From positions 5,059-69,058 of the forward strand of contig JBBTSG010000014.1 of the NCBI GenBank assembly GCA_038064775.1: a DNA stretch of 64,000 nt, in the 5' to 3' direction. This DNA is from JBBTSG01 sp038064775. GTDB taxonomy: Bacteria > Patescibacteriota > Minisyncoccia > UBA6257 > GWB1-50-10. Under the pieces are notes generated by a model. That model saw only the letters and a list, made by a program, of their open reading frames with translations. It was not told the origin of the DNA and searched no databases. How positions within the stretch are numbered: position 1 is the first letter of the stretch; every line of letters begins with the position of its first letter. A program made the translations under genes and the position numbers. Below, piece by piece: positions 51,081 to 58,497 of this stretch.

Positions 51081-52271
51081 TTACCGTTTTAAGTTTCGCG
51101 CTACTTCCAAGGCTTTAAAAAGCTGAACGTCTTGCGGGTTCTTTGTCTGATCGTTTAATGGCAAGATCTTAAAATCTAGTTTTAAGCCTACGCCCTTAAC
51201 AGAAATTCGATTGGGTGTTAACCAACGATTGGTAGTAAGAGTGATCCTCGAGCTGTCAGGCATTAAAAAACAGGTTTGAATTAAATTCTTGCCAAAAGTT
51301 TCTTCGCCGACAGTAACCGCCAAATCATAATCCTTTAGAGCGCCGATCACCATTTCTGAAGCGGAAGCAGTTCCTTTGTTAACTAAAAATACCTCCTGTC
51401 GGTCTCGAAGCGGAGCAAAAAATTTTCTTGTTTCAACTTTCACAATCTTTTCACTATCACGCCCCAATTCAAAATAAATGGTCTCCCCTCTCGGAAGCCA
51501 AAGAGAGATAAAACGATCAGCTGAAATAACAGGTCCGCCGCCATTATTTCTAAAATCAAAAACAAATCTGGCTTTCGGAAAATAATTCATAACATCATAA
51601 ACAAAAGATTCGATAGTATCAATATTCCTTTGCTCAAAATTCGGCAAAGACAAAACAAAAATACTATCTTCAAAAATCTGGCATTTAAACTCGTCTTTTT
51701 CAATGCGCCAAAAACTTCTCCTCAAGGAAAGTTTTTGTTTTTTATGATTTCTCGTCTTCAAAACTTCAAGAGAAACTAAAGAATTAAGAGGGCCGGCAAG
51801 CGCGGTTATCGCCTCTCCTTTTAGCATTCCTTTTGTTTTTGCGCCGTCAATTGAATAAATTTTATAACCAACTTCTAAACGGGCTTCGTCGGCAGAGCTT
51901 TTATCTTGAACGTTAGTAATAATCAAACAACTATCGGCGGTTTCTATTTCAATACCAATCAAACCAACCGTATCAGTAAAAAATATATGGTTATAGTACC
52001 AAAATTCTTTAGCGGTCAAAAAATTTGAGTACGGGTCATGAAGGGCAGAAACCATGCCTTTTAGGGCGGCGTGAACAAGTTTTTCCTGATCTGGCACGTC
52101 AGCGTAAAACTGGCTGTTAATTAAAATTTCGCCAATTCTCAGGTAAGCTAGCTCCCTGAAAAATTCGGAATCGTTAAAAAATTTCTCGCTTTTCGCGCTT
52201 TTCGTTTGGGCCTCCCCTACTCTAGGTAAAAACCAAAACAAGCATAAAACTAAAATGACTGTCCTTTTCAT
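51081..52271 (-). CDS. Second exported S41 protease
   Basis: Signal peptide (~1-21, ending VGEAQ), then the S41 layout: an N-terminal region with KLVHAALKGMVSALHDPYSNFL, a PDZ domain (LIGIEIETADSCLIITNVQD) and the catalytic core with GTASASEMVIGALKDYD (Ser) and GEETFGKNLIQT (Lys). It is only distantly like the protease at 44-45 kb. Its cleavable signal peptide and style match the exported HExxH protein at 38-41 kb. SD AAAGGA precedes the ATG; a structured RNA with its own terminator lies upstream. Confidence 0.88.
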   Translation of the reverse strand: MKRTVILVLCLFWFLPRVGEAQTKSAKSEKFFNDSEFFRELAYLRIGEILINSQFYADVPDQEKLVHAALKGMVSALHDPYSNFLTAKEFWYYNHIFFTDTVGLIGIEIETADSCLIITNVQDKSSADEARLEVGYKIYSIDGAKTKGMLKGEAITALAGPLNSLVSLEVLKTRNHKKQKLSLRRSFWRIEKDEFKCQIFEDSIFVLSLPNFEQRNIDTIESFVYDVMNYFPKARFVFDFRNNGGGPVISADRFISLWLPRGETIYFELGRDSEKIVKVETRKFFAPLRDRQEVFLVNKGTASASEMVIGALKDYDLAVTVGEETFGKNLIQTCFLMPDSSRITLTTNRWLTPNRISVKGVGLKLDFKILPLNDQTKNPQDVQLFKALEVARNLKR

Positions 52272-52339
52272 ATCGGTAAATCCTTTCTTCTTAATGATTT
52301 ATTTGTGAAAGATAACTGATGTTGATTATAAATCTTTTA

Positions 52340-52699
52340 AGTAAAAAATAAAAACCCCCAAGCGTTATAGCCGCGGGGGTTTGTTTTTTGGACACTACTA
52401 ACTTTATTTAAAATACCAACAACTACCCTTTACGAAGATAGGTACGGCTCTATAGCTAAGACAGTTTTAAGGAAAGGCAGGTGTAAAGGTTTTTTTCTAC
52501 GAAACTTCTTGATTAATGTAGAAAGTAGTTTGTTGGTTCCAAAATTCAGTTTTCCTACCGTTGCTTGTAAATAGGGCTGAAATTGGATTTTACGAGCGCA
52601 GGAGTTAGGCGCTCACTGCTTCCGACCGTCGTCCACAAAGCGATGGTTAAACTGCTTAGAACCGACCTTAAAAACAAGAAAAGATAGCGATAAATTGCT
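52340..52699 (-). ncRNA. Candidate ~350-nt RNA, unassigned
   Basis: The gap 52272-52813 has no gene. A near-perfect promoter (TTGACA-16-TATAAT) starts a minus-strand transcript that ends at a strong terminator (ACCCCC..GGGGGT then TTTTTATTTTTT, 52345-52382). In between, GAGCGC/GCGCTC and TTTCTAC/GTAGAAA hairpins and a near-repeat GGTCGG-(TTCT)-AAGCAGT are seen. Size and isolation suggest a housekeeping RNA, but I find neither tmRNA ends nor a tag frame, nor the SRP tip. One hairpin (CCATCG/CGACGG) pairs better on the plus strand, so the strand call is not certain. Confidence 0.45.
52345..52382 (-). terminator. Terminator of the ~350-nt RNA
   Basis: AACCCCC / GGGGGTT stem followed by TTTATTTTTT on the minus strand. 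Confidence 0.75.
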
Positions 52700-52705
52700 A
52701 AAAGC

Positions 52706-52733
52706 ATTATAAGACATGATTAACGCCTGTCAA
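52706..52733 (-). promoter_or_regulatory. Strong promoter of the ~350-nt RNA
   Basis: Minus strand TTGACA (52728-52733), 16 bp, TATAAT (52706-52711): both hexamers are perfect. Confidence 0.75.
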
Positions 52734-52813
52734 GAACAAATTTTGCTTATTCAATTTTGTATAATAAATAGGTAAGAAAAAGGTCGGTTGATTAAAAATT
52801 CTTAAATTCCAAC

Positions 52814-53038
52814 ATGAAAGAACTTCATAAGGTTTCGTTTATACTCCTTGTAATCGGCGGCTTGAACTGGTTGTTGGTTGGTCTTTTTTCTTGGGACATC
52901 GGCGTGATTTTTGGCGGCCAAGACGCGGGCCTCTCAAGAATCATATACGTGCTGGTTGGTCTCTCGACAATCTACTTGCTCACAACGCACAAGAAAGATT
53001 GTCGTTACTGCATGTCCTCAATGGATATGCCTAAGTAA
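52814..53038 (+). CDS. DUF378 family small membrane protein
   Basis: 74 residues, two helices: LVIGGLNWLLVGLFSWDIG and SRIIYVLVGLSTIYLL, the DUF378 pattern. The C-terminal tail has a CRYC pair. Function unknown. A TATAAT box lies ~50 bp upstream. Confidence 0.8.
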   Translation: MKELHKVSFILLVIGGLNWLLVGLFSWDIGVIFGGQDAGLSRIIYVLVGLSTIYLLTTHKKDCRYCMSSMDMPK

Positions 53039-53059
53039 GATAACTTAATAGAAAAAATC

Positions 53060-53097
53060 AAAAACGGTCTACTTTAAAAGAAGTAGGCTGTTTTTGT
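53060..53097 (+). terminator. Terminator after the DUF378 gene
   Basis: Imperfect stem AAACGGTCTACTT / AAGTAGGCTGTTT with T5. Confidence 0.65.
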
Positions 53098-53121
53098 TTA
53101 CGCTATAATTAAAGAGCTTTT

Positions 53122-53964
53122 ATGGATAAGAAAATAAAATCGATAAATTTTTTCTACCGATCGGAAAATAAAAAAGCGGTTTTTTGGAAAAAGAAGATCA
53201 TACTTTGGCTTAAAAAGAATTATCCTCTCTTAAAAGTTACCAATAAAAAACCGGGCGCAATAATCGTTCTTGGGGGCGACGGCACGGTACTCACCGCAAC
53301 AAGGCATTACCAAAAATTAAACACCTTAATCTTAGGGTTGAATCTTGGTCAAGTAGGTTTTTTGACTGCCGTCCGTGAAGAGAAAAACTTTTTCCCGGCG
53401 CTTGAAAAATTTCTTAAAGGAGATTATTTAATAGTTGAGAAAATGACTTTACAAGCAAAAATTAAACGCAACAAAAAAATAATTTTTGAAACTTTTGCTT
53501 TAAATGATATTGTCGTAACTAATCCTTTAGGACTCGTGAAAATTGAGGTAATGATTACGGGCTATCCTTTTCAACACGTTCAAGGCACTGGCATTCTGGT
53601 TGCAACACCTACTGGTTCCACCGCTTATAATCTTTCCGCTCACGGTCCGATTGTCTCTCCTGATATTAATTGCCTCATCGTTACTGAAATTCTTGATCAT
53701 AATATCCCAACACCAAGCATCGTGCTTAAACCCGAAGAAACGGTCAGTTTAAAAATTTCAAGTTTCCGCGAACATAACCTGCTTGCAATGAAAAGCACCG
53801 GTAAAAAGGCGGAAGTAATAATGGTTGCGGATGGGCAAAAGATTTTCCCGCTTGTTGCAAAAGACGTTATTCAAATTTCCCGCTTACCCTATTCCGTTAA
53901 ATTTGCCGAAATAGAAGAAAAATACTTTTTGAAAAGCCTTCGAGAAAAATTTGCTTTCGATTAA
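53122..53964 (+). CDS. nadK: NAD kinase
   Basis: Phosphorylates NAD to NADP. GGDGTVLTATR, LGLNLGQVGFLTAV, TPTGSTAYNLSAHGPIVSP and the C-terminal VADGQ are the family signatures. 280 residues, normal. It converges with ftsX with a two-base gap. Confidence 0.95.
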   Translation: MDKKIKSINFFYRSENKKAVFWKKKIILWLKKNYPLLKVTNKKPGAIIVLGGDGTVLTATRHYQKLNTLILGLNLGQVGFLTAVREEKNFFPALEKFLKGDYLIVEKMTLQAKIKRNKKIIFETFALNDIVVTNPLGLVKIEVMITGYPFQHVQGTGILVATPTGSTAYNLSAHGPIVSPDINCLIVTEILDHNIPTPSIVLKPEETVSLKISSFREHNLLAMKSTGKKAEVIMVADGQKIFPLVAKDVIQISRLPYSVKFAEIEEKYFLKSLREKFAFD

Positions 53965-53966
53965 AT

Positions 53967-54875
53967 TTAGGTTCGTAAGTAACGGCGGATAGCGAAAATA
54001 CCAGAAACAATGCCTAATCCAGCGCAGAAAAGAAACTGATAAAAGAAAAGTGAATAAATGTTGTCTTGAAAATAAGCTTTAAGATTAACATCCGGAATAA
54101 ACTGATAAATATGAGGCGAAATAAAATTAATAATCGGCCAAAGAGCAATGAAACTAATAATGGCTGAAATCACGCCATAGACAGCTCCTTCAAAAATATA
54201 TGGACCGCGAATAAAACTATTTGAAGCGCCAACCAATCGCATGATATTAATTTGTTCGCTGTTTGAAAAAATAGCGAGCCGAATAGTGTTGAAAGTTACC
54301 GTGACGGCAAGAAAAGACAGAAAAACCGTGAGCACCAAACCGGTTTTTTTCATTGTGTCCACAAGTCCGACTAGCCGGTCAATTACCACTTGATTTTGAG
54401 CGTAAGTAACTTTTTCGGTCTGATTTTTAATATCTGCCGCTTCAAGATAATTTGCTATCGCTTCGTATTCATGAGGATCGCGCGCTTTAATATTTAACGC
54501 TGGTAATAATGGATTAACGTCTAGTTGTTCCAAGGTTTGAGTAATTGTTTCTTCGTTCGCGTGGCGAGCTTTAAAATCAGCTAACGCCTGATCTTGAGAA
54601 ACGTAATCCACTATTTTTACTTCTGATAGTCCCTCGAGTGACTTTTTAATGCTCAAAATCGTGTCTTCGGAAATATTGCTTTTGAAATAAACGCTTATGT
54701 CAATTTTTTCCTGAATTGATTGAACGGTATTTTGGCCGGCAATATTAAATAAAATCAATCCGCCAAAAACAAAAGCCGCCAAAATCATAATGCTAATTGT
54801 GGAGACAGAGAGCCAACCATTACGTAAAAATCCCTGCCAACCATATTTAATAATTCTAGAAAGAGTTACCATCAT
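53967..54875 (-). CDS. ftsX: Cell division protein FtsX
   Basis: Membrane partner of FtsE. Four helices with a large extracellular domain after the first; the N-terminus YGWQGFLRNGWLSVSTISIMILAAF and the segment RLAIFSNSEQINIMRLVGASNSFIRGPYIFEG are diagnostic. Together with FtsE it would control murein hydrolases at division; the EnvC-like M23 protein at 16-17 kb is a candidate target. Confidence 0.94.
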   Translation of the reverse strand: MMVTLSRIIKYGWQGFLRNGWLSVSTISIMILAAFVFGGLILFNIAGQNTVQSIQEKIDISVYFKSNISEDTILSIKKSLEGLSEVKIVDYVSQDQALADFKARHANEETITQTLEQLDVNPLLPALNIKARDPHEYEAIANYLEAADIKNQTEKVTYAQNQVVIDRLVGLVDTMKKTGLVLTVFLSFLAVTVTFNTIRLAIFSNSEQINIMRLVGASNSFIRGPYIFEGAVYGVISAIISFIALWPIINFISPHIYQFIPDVNLKAYFQDNIYSLFFYQFLFCAGLGIVSGIFAIRRYLRT

Positions 54876-54881
54876 ATAATT

Positions 54882-55565
54882 TTAACCGATAATAAACCGG
54901 CCGTTTTGTTCGTCTTTAACGACTTTTCCGTCTTCTAAGGTGATTACCCGCTCGCCGAGAGTATTTACAATTTCCTTGTCGTGAGTGGCAAGAATAACCG
55001 TGCTGCCAAGCTCGTTAATTTTATTTAAAAGTTTTATTACTTCCCAAGTGTTAAAAGGGTCAAGATTGCCAGTTGGTTCGTCCGCGATTAAAACTTCCGG
55101 CCGATTGACCATTGCCCGCGCGATCGCCACCCGCTGTTTTTCGCCGCCAGATAGTTCGGCTGGAAAATTTAAAATTTTATCTTTAAGGCCAACCATGTCT
55201 AACACTTGCGGCACGAATTCATTGATTTCGTTTTGCGGCCGACCGGCCACTTCAAGCGCGAAGGCGATATTTTCAAAAACCGTTTTTCGTGAAAGTAAAC
55301 GAAAATCCTGAAAAATCACGCCAATGTGGCGGCGAAATTCCGGCATTTCCCGGTGTTTTAATTTATTGATTTCGTAAGTGTTGAAAAAAATTTGGCCTTT
55401 AGTGGGCTGTTCTTCGCCAATTAAAAGCTTTACCACGGTTGACTTGCCCGCTCCTGATCGGCCGACAATCGAGACAAACTCGCCTGGCTGGACCTTAAAA
55501 CTTACTTTGTCGAGCGCAACGGCGTTATGACTGTACGTTTTGGTAACGTTTTGAAAAATTATCAT
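54882..55565 (-). CDS. ftsE: Cell division ATP-binding protein FtsE
   Basis: ABC ATPase: Walker A GRSGAGKSTVVKLL, Q-loop FQDFRLL, signature LSGGEKQRVAIARAM, Walker B VLIADEPTGNLD and the switch His in ATHDKE. 227 residues. Six bases separate it from ftsX. Confidence 0.95.
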   Translation of the reverse strand: MIIFQNVTKTYSHNAVALDKVSFKVQPGEFVSIVGRSGAGKSTVVKLLIGEEQPTKGQIFFNTYEINKLKHREMPEFRRHIGVIFQDFRLLSRKTVFENIAFALEVAGRPQNEINEFVPQVLDMVGLKDKILNFPAELSGGEKQRVAIARAMVNRPEVLIADEPTGNLDPFNTWEVIKLLNKINELGSTVILATHDKEIVNTLGERVITLEDGKVVKDEQNGRFIIG

Positions 55566-55639
55566 GTTCTACTAATATAGATTATATCCGAATCTACGAA
55601 TGCCTACGAATAAAATTCGTAGTAATTTGTAGGTTTATT

Positions 55640-56338
55640 TTACCTTTTTTTGATCAATAAATCCAGATTCCCCTCTAAAACCTCTTCTACTTTCGATATT
55701 TTTTCACCAGTAAGGTGATTTTTCACTTGTTTATAAGGATGTAAAACGTAAGAACGGATTTCATGACCCCATTCAGGCGCCACTCGCGTTCGCATATTAG
55801 AAATTTCTTTTTCGTGCTTTTCTTCCATCAATTTTATAAGCTTTGCTTTCAAAAGGTTTAATGCGCGTTCGCGGTTAAGCGCTTGTGACCGCTCAACTTG
55901 GGAAGCAGAAACAATGCCGGTCGGTAAATGAATTGCTCTTACTGCCGTTTCCACTTTGTTTACGTTTTGACCGCCCGGGCCGCCAGAACGATAAAATTCA
56001 ACCTTCAAATCCTTTTCTGGAATATTAATATGCGCCGCTTCCACTGCCGGTAATTCCGGTAAAACATCAACGAGCGCGAAAGAAGTGTGCCTTAACTTTT
56101 TAGCGTCAAATGGCGAAATACGCACCAAGCGATGCACGCCAGATTCTTCTTTGAGCCGATTATAAACACCTTCTCCGCGAATTTCTATCGTGGAATCGTT
56201 AATAGTTATTAGTTTCCAGTTCTTTGTTGCCGCGTAGCGGCTGTACATCCGCAAAAGCATTTTTGCCCAATCTTTAGCGTCATCGCCTCCCGCACCCGCG
56301 AGAACAGAGATTGTTACGATATTAGGATTAAAATTCAT
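55640..56338 (-). CDS. prfB: Peptide chain release factor 2 lacking the N-terminal domain
   Basis: The UAA/UGA-reading factor is recognised by SPF at residues 75-77 (HRLVRISPFD) and the catalytic GGQ at 122-124 (SGGPGGQNVNKVETAVR). The protein starts at ISVLAGAGGDDAKDWAKMLLRMY, i.e. directly at domain 2; domain 1 (~100 residues) and the E. coli-type programmed frameshift are absent. The start overlaps the upstream metallo-hydrolase gene by 11 bp, and I see no missing domain in the other frames upstream, since that DNA codes for the hydrolase. A shortened RF2 or a specialised RF2 paralogue are both possible. Confidence 0.85.
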   Translation of the reverse strand: MNFNPNIVTISVLAGAGGDDAKDWAKMLLRMYSRYAATKNWKLITINDSTIEIRGEGVYNRLKEESGVHRLVRISPFDAKKLRHTSFALVDVLPELPAVEAAHINIPEKDLKVEFYRSGGPGGQNVNKVETAVRAIHLPTGIVSASQVERSQALNRERALNLLKAKLIKLMEEKHEKEISNMRTRVAPEWGHEIRSYVLHPYKQVKNHLTGEKISKVEEVLEGNLDLLIKKR

Positions 56339-56966
56339 ATTCTTTCCCGATTTCGAGTGATATGAATTGAATACCTAAAGGTGGCAATACTTGAGCAGGA
56401 ATCCTATCCGTTGAACCGATGTTTTTCAAAATTCCATCGTGGACAGGAAAACATGATTTTGGTTTCAACTGTTTCGCATAATTTACGGCCTCTGATAATT
56501 TCATCCATGGACCAGCAACCGGCAAAGCAAGTACTTCAATCTCTTTACCAGGATTTATAAAAGCATCTCCTGGATAGAAAAGTTTTCTTGAAATGAAATA
56601 TCCGGTATTATCTACACGCATAAGATTTTCATACATCTCGGCGTGTTTCTCACCAAAACCCTCAAAAAGAATTTCTCTTACGTTTTTGTTTTGATTGTGT
56701 AAAAGTAATTCGTATTGAATCTGTGCTTTTTCTAAAAGCACGCCTACTCCTTTATTGGTAAATATTTTTGCGTTCGGGTTATTCTGCAAAACAACCTTGA
56801 GCGATTCTACATGAAGATGGTCTGTGTGTTCATGAGTAATTAAAATCACATCAATATTTTTGATGCTTTTTTGTTCTTCGACCGTGTATGAACCGGGATC
56901 GGTCAAGATCCGCAATCGTTTTTCTTCAATTAACAGGCAACAATGCCCTAATTTTATTATTTTCAT
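56328..56966 (-). CDS. MBL-fold metallo-hydrolase
   Basis: LGHCCLLIEEKRLRILTDPG, then THEHTDHLH (HxHxDH zinc motif), LFYPGDAF and FPVHDG supply the metal ligands of the metallo-beta-lactamase fold. 212 residues, close to UPF0173/UlaG-like enzymes. It starts two bases from the tRNA-Thr 3' end and overlaps prfB. Substrate unknown. Confidence 0.88.
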   Translation of the reverse strand: MKIIKLGHCCLLIEEKRLRILTDPGSYTVEEQKSIKNIDVILITHEHTDHLHVESLKVVLQNNPNAKIFTNKGVGVLLEKAQIQYELLLHNQNKNVREILFEGFGEKHAEMYENLMRVDNTGYFISRKLFYPGDAFINPGKEIEVLALPVAGPWMKLSEAVNYAKQLKPKSCFPVHDGILKNIGSTDRIPAQVLPPLGIQFISLEIGKEYEF

Positions 56967-56967
56967 G

Positions 56968-57039
56968 AGCCGGAGGCGAGAATTGAACTCGCGGCCTGCT
57001 GTTTACGAAACAGCTGCTCTACCACTGAGCTACTCCGGC
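56968..57039 (-). tRNA. tRNA-Thr (anticodon CGU)
   Basis: Acceptor GCCGGAG/CTCCGGC, anticodon arm GCTGT-TTCGTAA-ACAGC giving CGT, D-arm AGCTCAGTGGTAGAGC, T-arm GAGTTCAATTCTC. CCA is not encoded. Its first ten bases are shared with the end of the HNH gene. Confidence 0.95.
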
Positions 57040-57485
57040 GTATTTCTAATTAACTGACGACCTTCTCTTGCTCTTTTACTTAAAACCCGATTTTTTCTAC
57101 CATTACCCCTATTTAAACCGGCATATGTTGGACTTAACGAATCGCAATTGGGACACAAAAGACGAAGGTTGCTTTCTATATTATTGCGCCAGTTTCCATC
57201 AATATGATCAGCAACTAACGGAACTTGCCCAGTCTTAATATTAATCTTTGCCCATCCACATAAGCAACACTTATTTCCAAACTTTCTTCGTAGGTATCGT
57301 TTAATATATCCCGAAACTATACCCAAACCCTGTAAACCCTTAATTTTTCCCGCCTTCCATTCTTTGATATATAACTGGAATTGGTATTCGATTTGGCATG
57401 CATTACTACAATATTTGTATATCGCACGAGCTGTTTCTTGACTACAATTCGCGCATTTTTCTCTAAGTTTTTTAGGCATTGACAT
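57030..57485 (-). CDS. HNH endonuclease family protein
   Basis: 151 residues. The N-terminal half has two CxxC pairs (CANC, CSNAC) of a zinc finger. The HNH core is CCLCGW, then LVADHIDGNWRNNIESNLRLLCPNCDSL, with the conserved His-Asn and the second Cys pair. The stop codon UAG lies inside tRNA-Thr (tRNA positions 8-10), so the gene runs straight into the tRNA. TATAGT lies ~10 bp before the ATG, suggesting a leaderless mRNA. It may be a mobile, homing-type gene using the tRNA as target, but no ends were found. Confidence 0.82.
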   Translation of the reverse strand: MSMPKKLREKCANCSQETARAIYKYCSNACQIEYQFQLYIKEWKAGKIKGLQGLGIVSGYIKRYLRRKFGNKCCLCGWAKINIKTGQVPLVADHIDGNWRNNIESNLRLLCPNCDSLSPTYAGLNRGNGRKNRVLSKRAREGRQLIRNTPE

Positions 57486-57551
57486 AGACCAACTATAACA
57501 TAATTTACGACCTTAATAAAAAAAATAAGTGGTTGCGATTTCAAAAAGAAT

Positions 57552-57582
57552 CTCCGCCCTTGCAGGCGGAGATTCTAGTAAG
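57552..57582 (-). terminator. Terminator of rnpB
   Basis: AGAATCTCCGCC / GGCGGAGATTCT stem with T5 on the minus strand. Its core resembles the terminator of the small RNA at 41.4 kb. Confidence 0.75.
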
Positions 57583-57600
57583 TCGTAAGCGGGATTCTGT

Positions 57601-57616
57601 TCCGGCGGTTGCCGGA
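57601..57616. repeat. 16-bp CCGGC palindrome inside rnpB
   Basis: TCCGGCGGTTGCCGGA, inserted between AGATGAATTATCACA and ACAGAATCC in RNA sense. Confidence 0.7.
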
Positions 57617-57848
57617 TGTGATAATTCATCTGGGCCCTCGATTGCTCTCGGGCTCTGGCGGCACTCTCCATTTCTGGAGTACGGCCTTGCACTCGGGTAA
57701 GGATTTAGCCGTTTCATTTTCGCTTTTTTATCTCTATAGCGAAATTAGACCAAACTAGCTTGAGATTGGGTCTTCCCTCGGCTTTCGCCTCGGGACGTTT
57801 CTGTTCGCACCTCTAAGCTTTCACTCGACGGGCGTTACCCGCTACCTG

Positions 57849-57972
57849 CCGAATTTGTCCGAGCGTTGCGAGGTTACAAATTCGAGCATCCCGAGCCACG
57901 TCGAGGGATTTTTGTCCTTCGACAAACTCAGGACACTGAATTTTGTAATTACTCGTTATAACTCGCAAACAA
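57849..57972. repeat. Cluster of palindromes inside rnpB
   Basis: Holds CGAATTTGT..ACAAATTCG, ATCCC-TCGACGTGGC-TCGGGAT, TGTCCTTCGACAAACTCAGGACA (family A) and the GAATTTTGT/ACAAAATTC stem with GAGTTATAACGAG in its loop. Together they form an extra structured arm. Confidence 0.7.
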
Positions 57973-58040
57973 AATTCGTGAGTGTCCCGACTTTCCTCTA
58001 TTATTTTTAAATAATAGCTATCACTTGACTTACTTTTAAA

Positions 58041-58069
58041 AGTATAACACATCTAAATAAAACTTGCAA
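58041..58069 (-). promoter_or_regulatory. rnpB promoter
   Basis: Minus strand TTGCAA (58064-58069), 17 bp, TATACT (58041-58046), seven bases before the RNA 5' end. Confidence 0.75.
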
Positions 58070-58097
58070 ATCATTAATAAAAAGGTAATATAAAATT

Positions 58098-58364
58098 ATG
58101 GAAAAAATATCTGAATTTTCTAAAAGAGAAAACGAGCCTTATCCAAAATTGTATTTAAGGGTGATGTCTGGAAAGGAAGATTTTATTGTCGGTCCGTTTA
58201 GTGATCACGTTGAATTTGAAACTATTCGCTCTGAATTAGAAGAAGCGGAAAAAATCGCAAGAAAAAACAAACGCTGGAAATTTGAGGGTTTCGCGACAAA
58301 TGCTGAAAAAGTAAACACCACTTCGTTGGGCAAAATGCTGGAAATTATTGGCGGTTCCAAATAA
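58098..58364 (+). CDS. Hypothetical protein of 88 residues
   Basis: Charged, mixed alpha/beta (KLYLRVMSGKEDFIVGPFSD, then a long helix EFETIRSELEEAEKIARKNKRW). No recognised motif; no clear SD. Confidence 0.5.
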   Translation: MEKISEFSKRENEPYPKLYLRVMSGKEDFIVGPFSDHVEFETIRSELEEAEKIARKNKRWKFEGFATNAEKVNTTSLGKMLEIIGGSK

Positions 58365-58422
58365 ATATAAAAAATCTTGTTTTGTTAAGCGAGGTGGAAT
58401 TTTAGATTCTTTTCAAATCACT

Positions 58423-58482
58423 TTATATCAAAGTGTCCAGCGCGCGGTTTACGAGCGCGTCTGCTTCGCCGTTATTTTTGCG
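58423..58482 (-). pseudogene. Remnant of an RNase HI 3' end
   Basis: The minus strand encodes RKNNGEADALVNRALDTLI and a stop, matching the C-terminus of the intact rnhA nearby (REENGEADTLVNRALDTLL). Nothing upstream of this piece continues the RNase H fold; the hypothetical gene at 58498 stands there instead. Confidence 0.75.
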
Positions 58483-58497
58483 CAATAACAAAAGAAC

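Larger units (their letters stand above)
57587..58034 (-). ncRNA. rnpB: RNase P RNA, with inserted palindromic repeats
   Basis: Ribozyme part of RNase P (tRNA 5' processing). P1 is AGTAAGTC/GACTTACT and fixes both ends. GAGGAAAGTC (P4 5' side), GGCAGGTAGCGGGTAACGCC, CCCGAGTGCAAGGCCG, AGATGAAT and ACAGAATCCCGCTTA are the conserved blocks. The length of 448 nt exceeds the usual ~350-400 because ~120 nt of stacked palindromes lie between the P5 region and GGCAGG (57849-57972), and TCCGGCGGTTGCCGGA (57601-57616) sits near the 3' end. Confidence 0.92.

Noticed and set aside
52340..52699. tmRNA at the ~350-nt RNA locus
   Set aside because: Neither strand shows the tRNA-like ends (GG..TTCGAC at the 5' end, T-arm at the 3' end) or a tag frame ending in Ala-Leu-Ala-Ala.
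56860..57057. Open frame across tRNA-Thr on the plus strand
   Set aside because: Runs antisense through the tRNA and the metallo-hydrolase start; no family resemblance.
57813..58052. Open frame inside rnpB
   Set aside because: The sequence is accounted for by RNase P RNA and its repeats.
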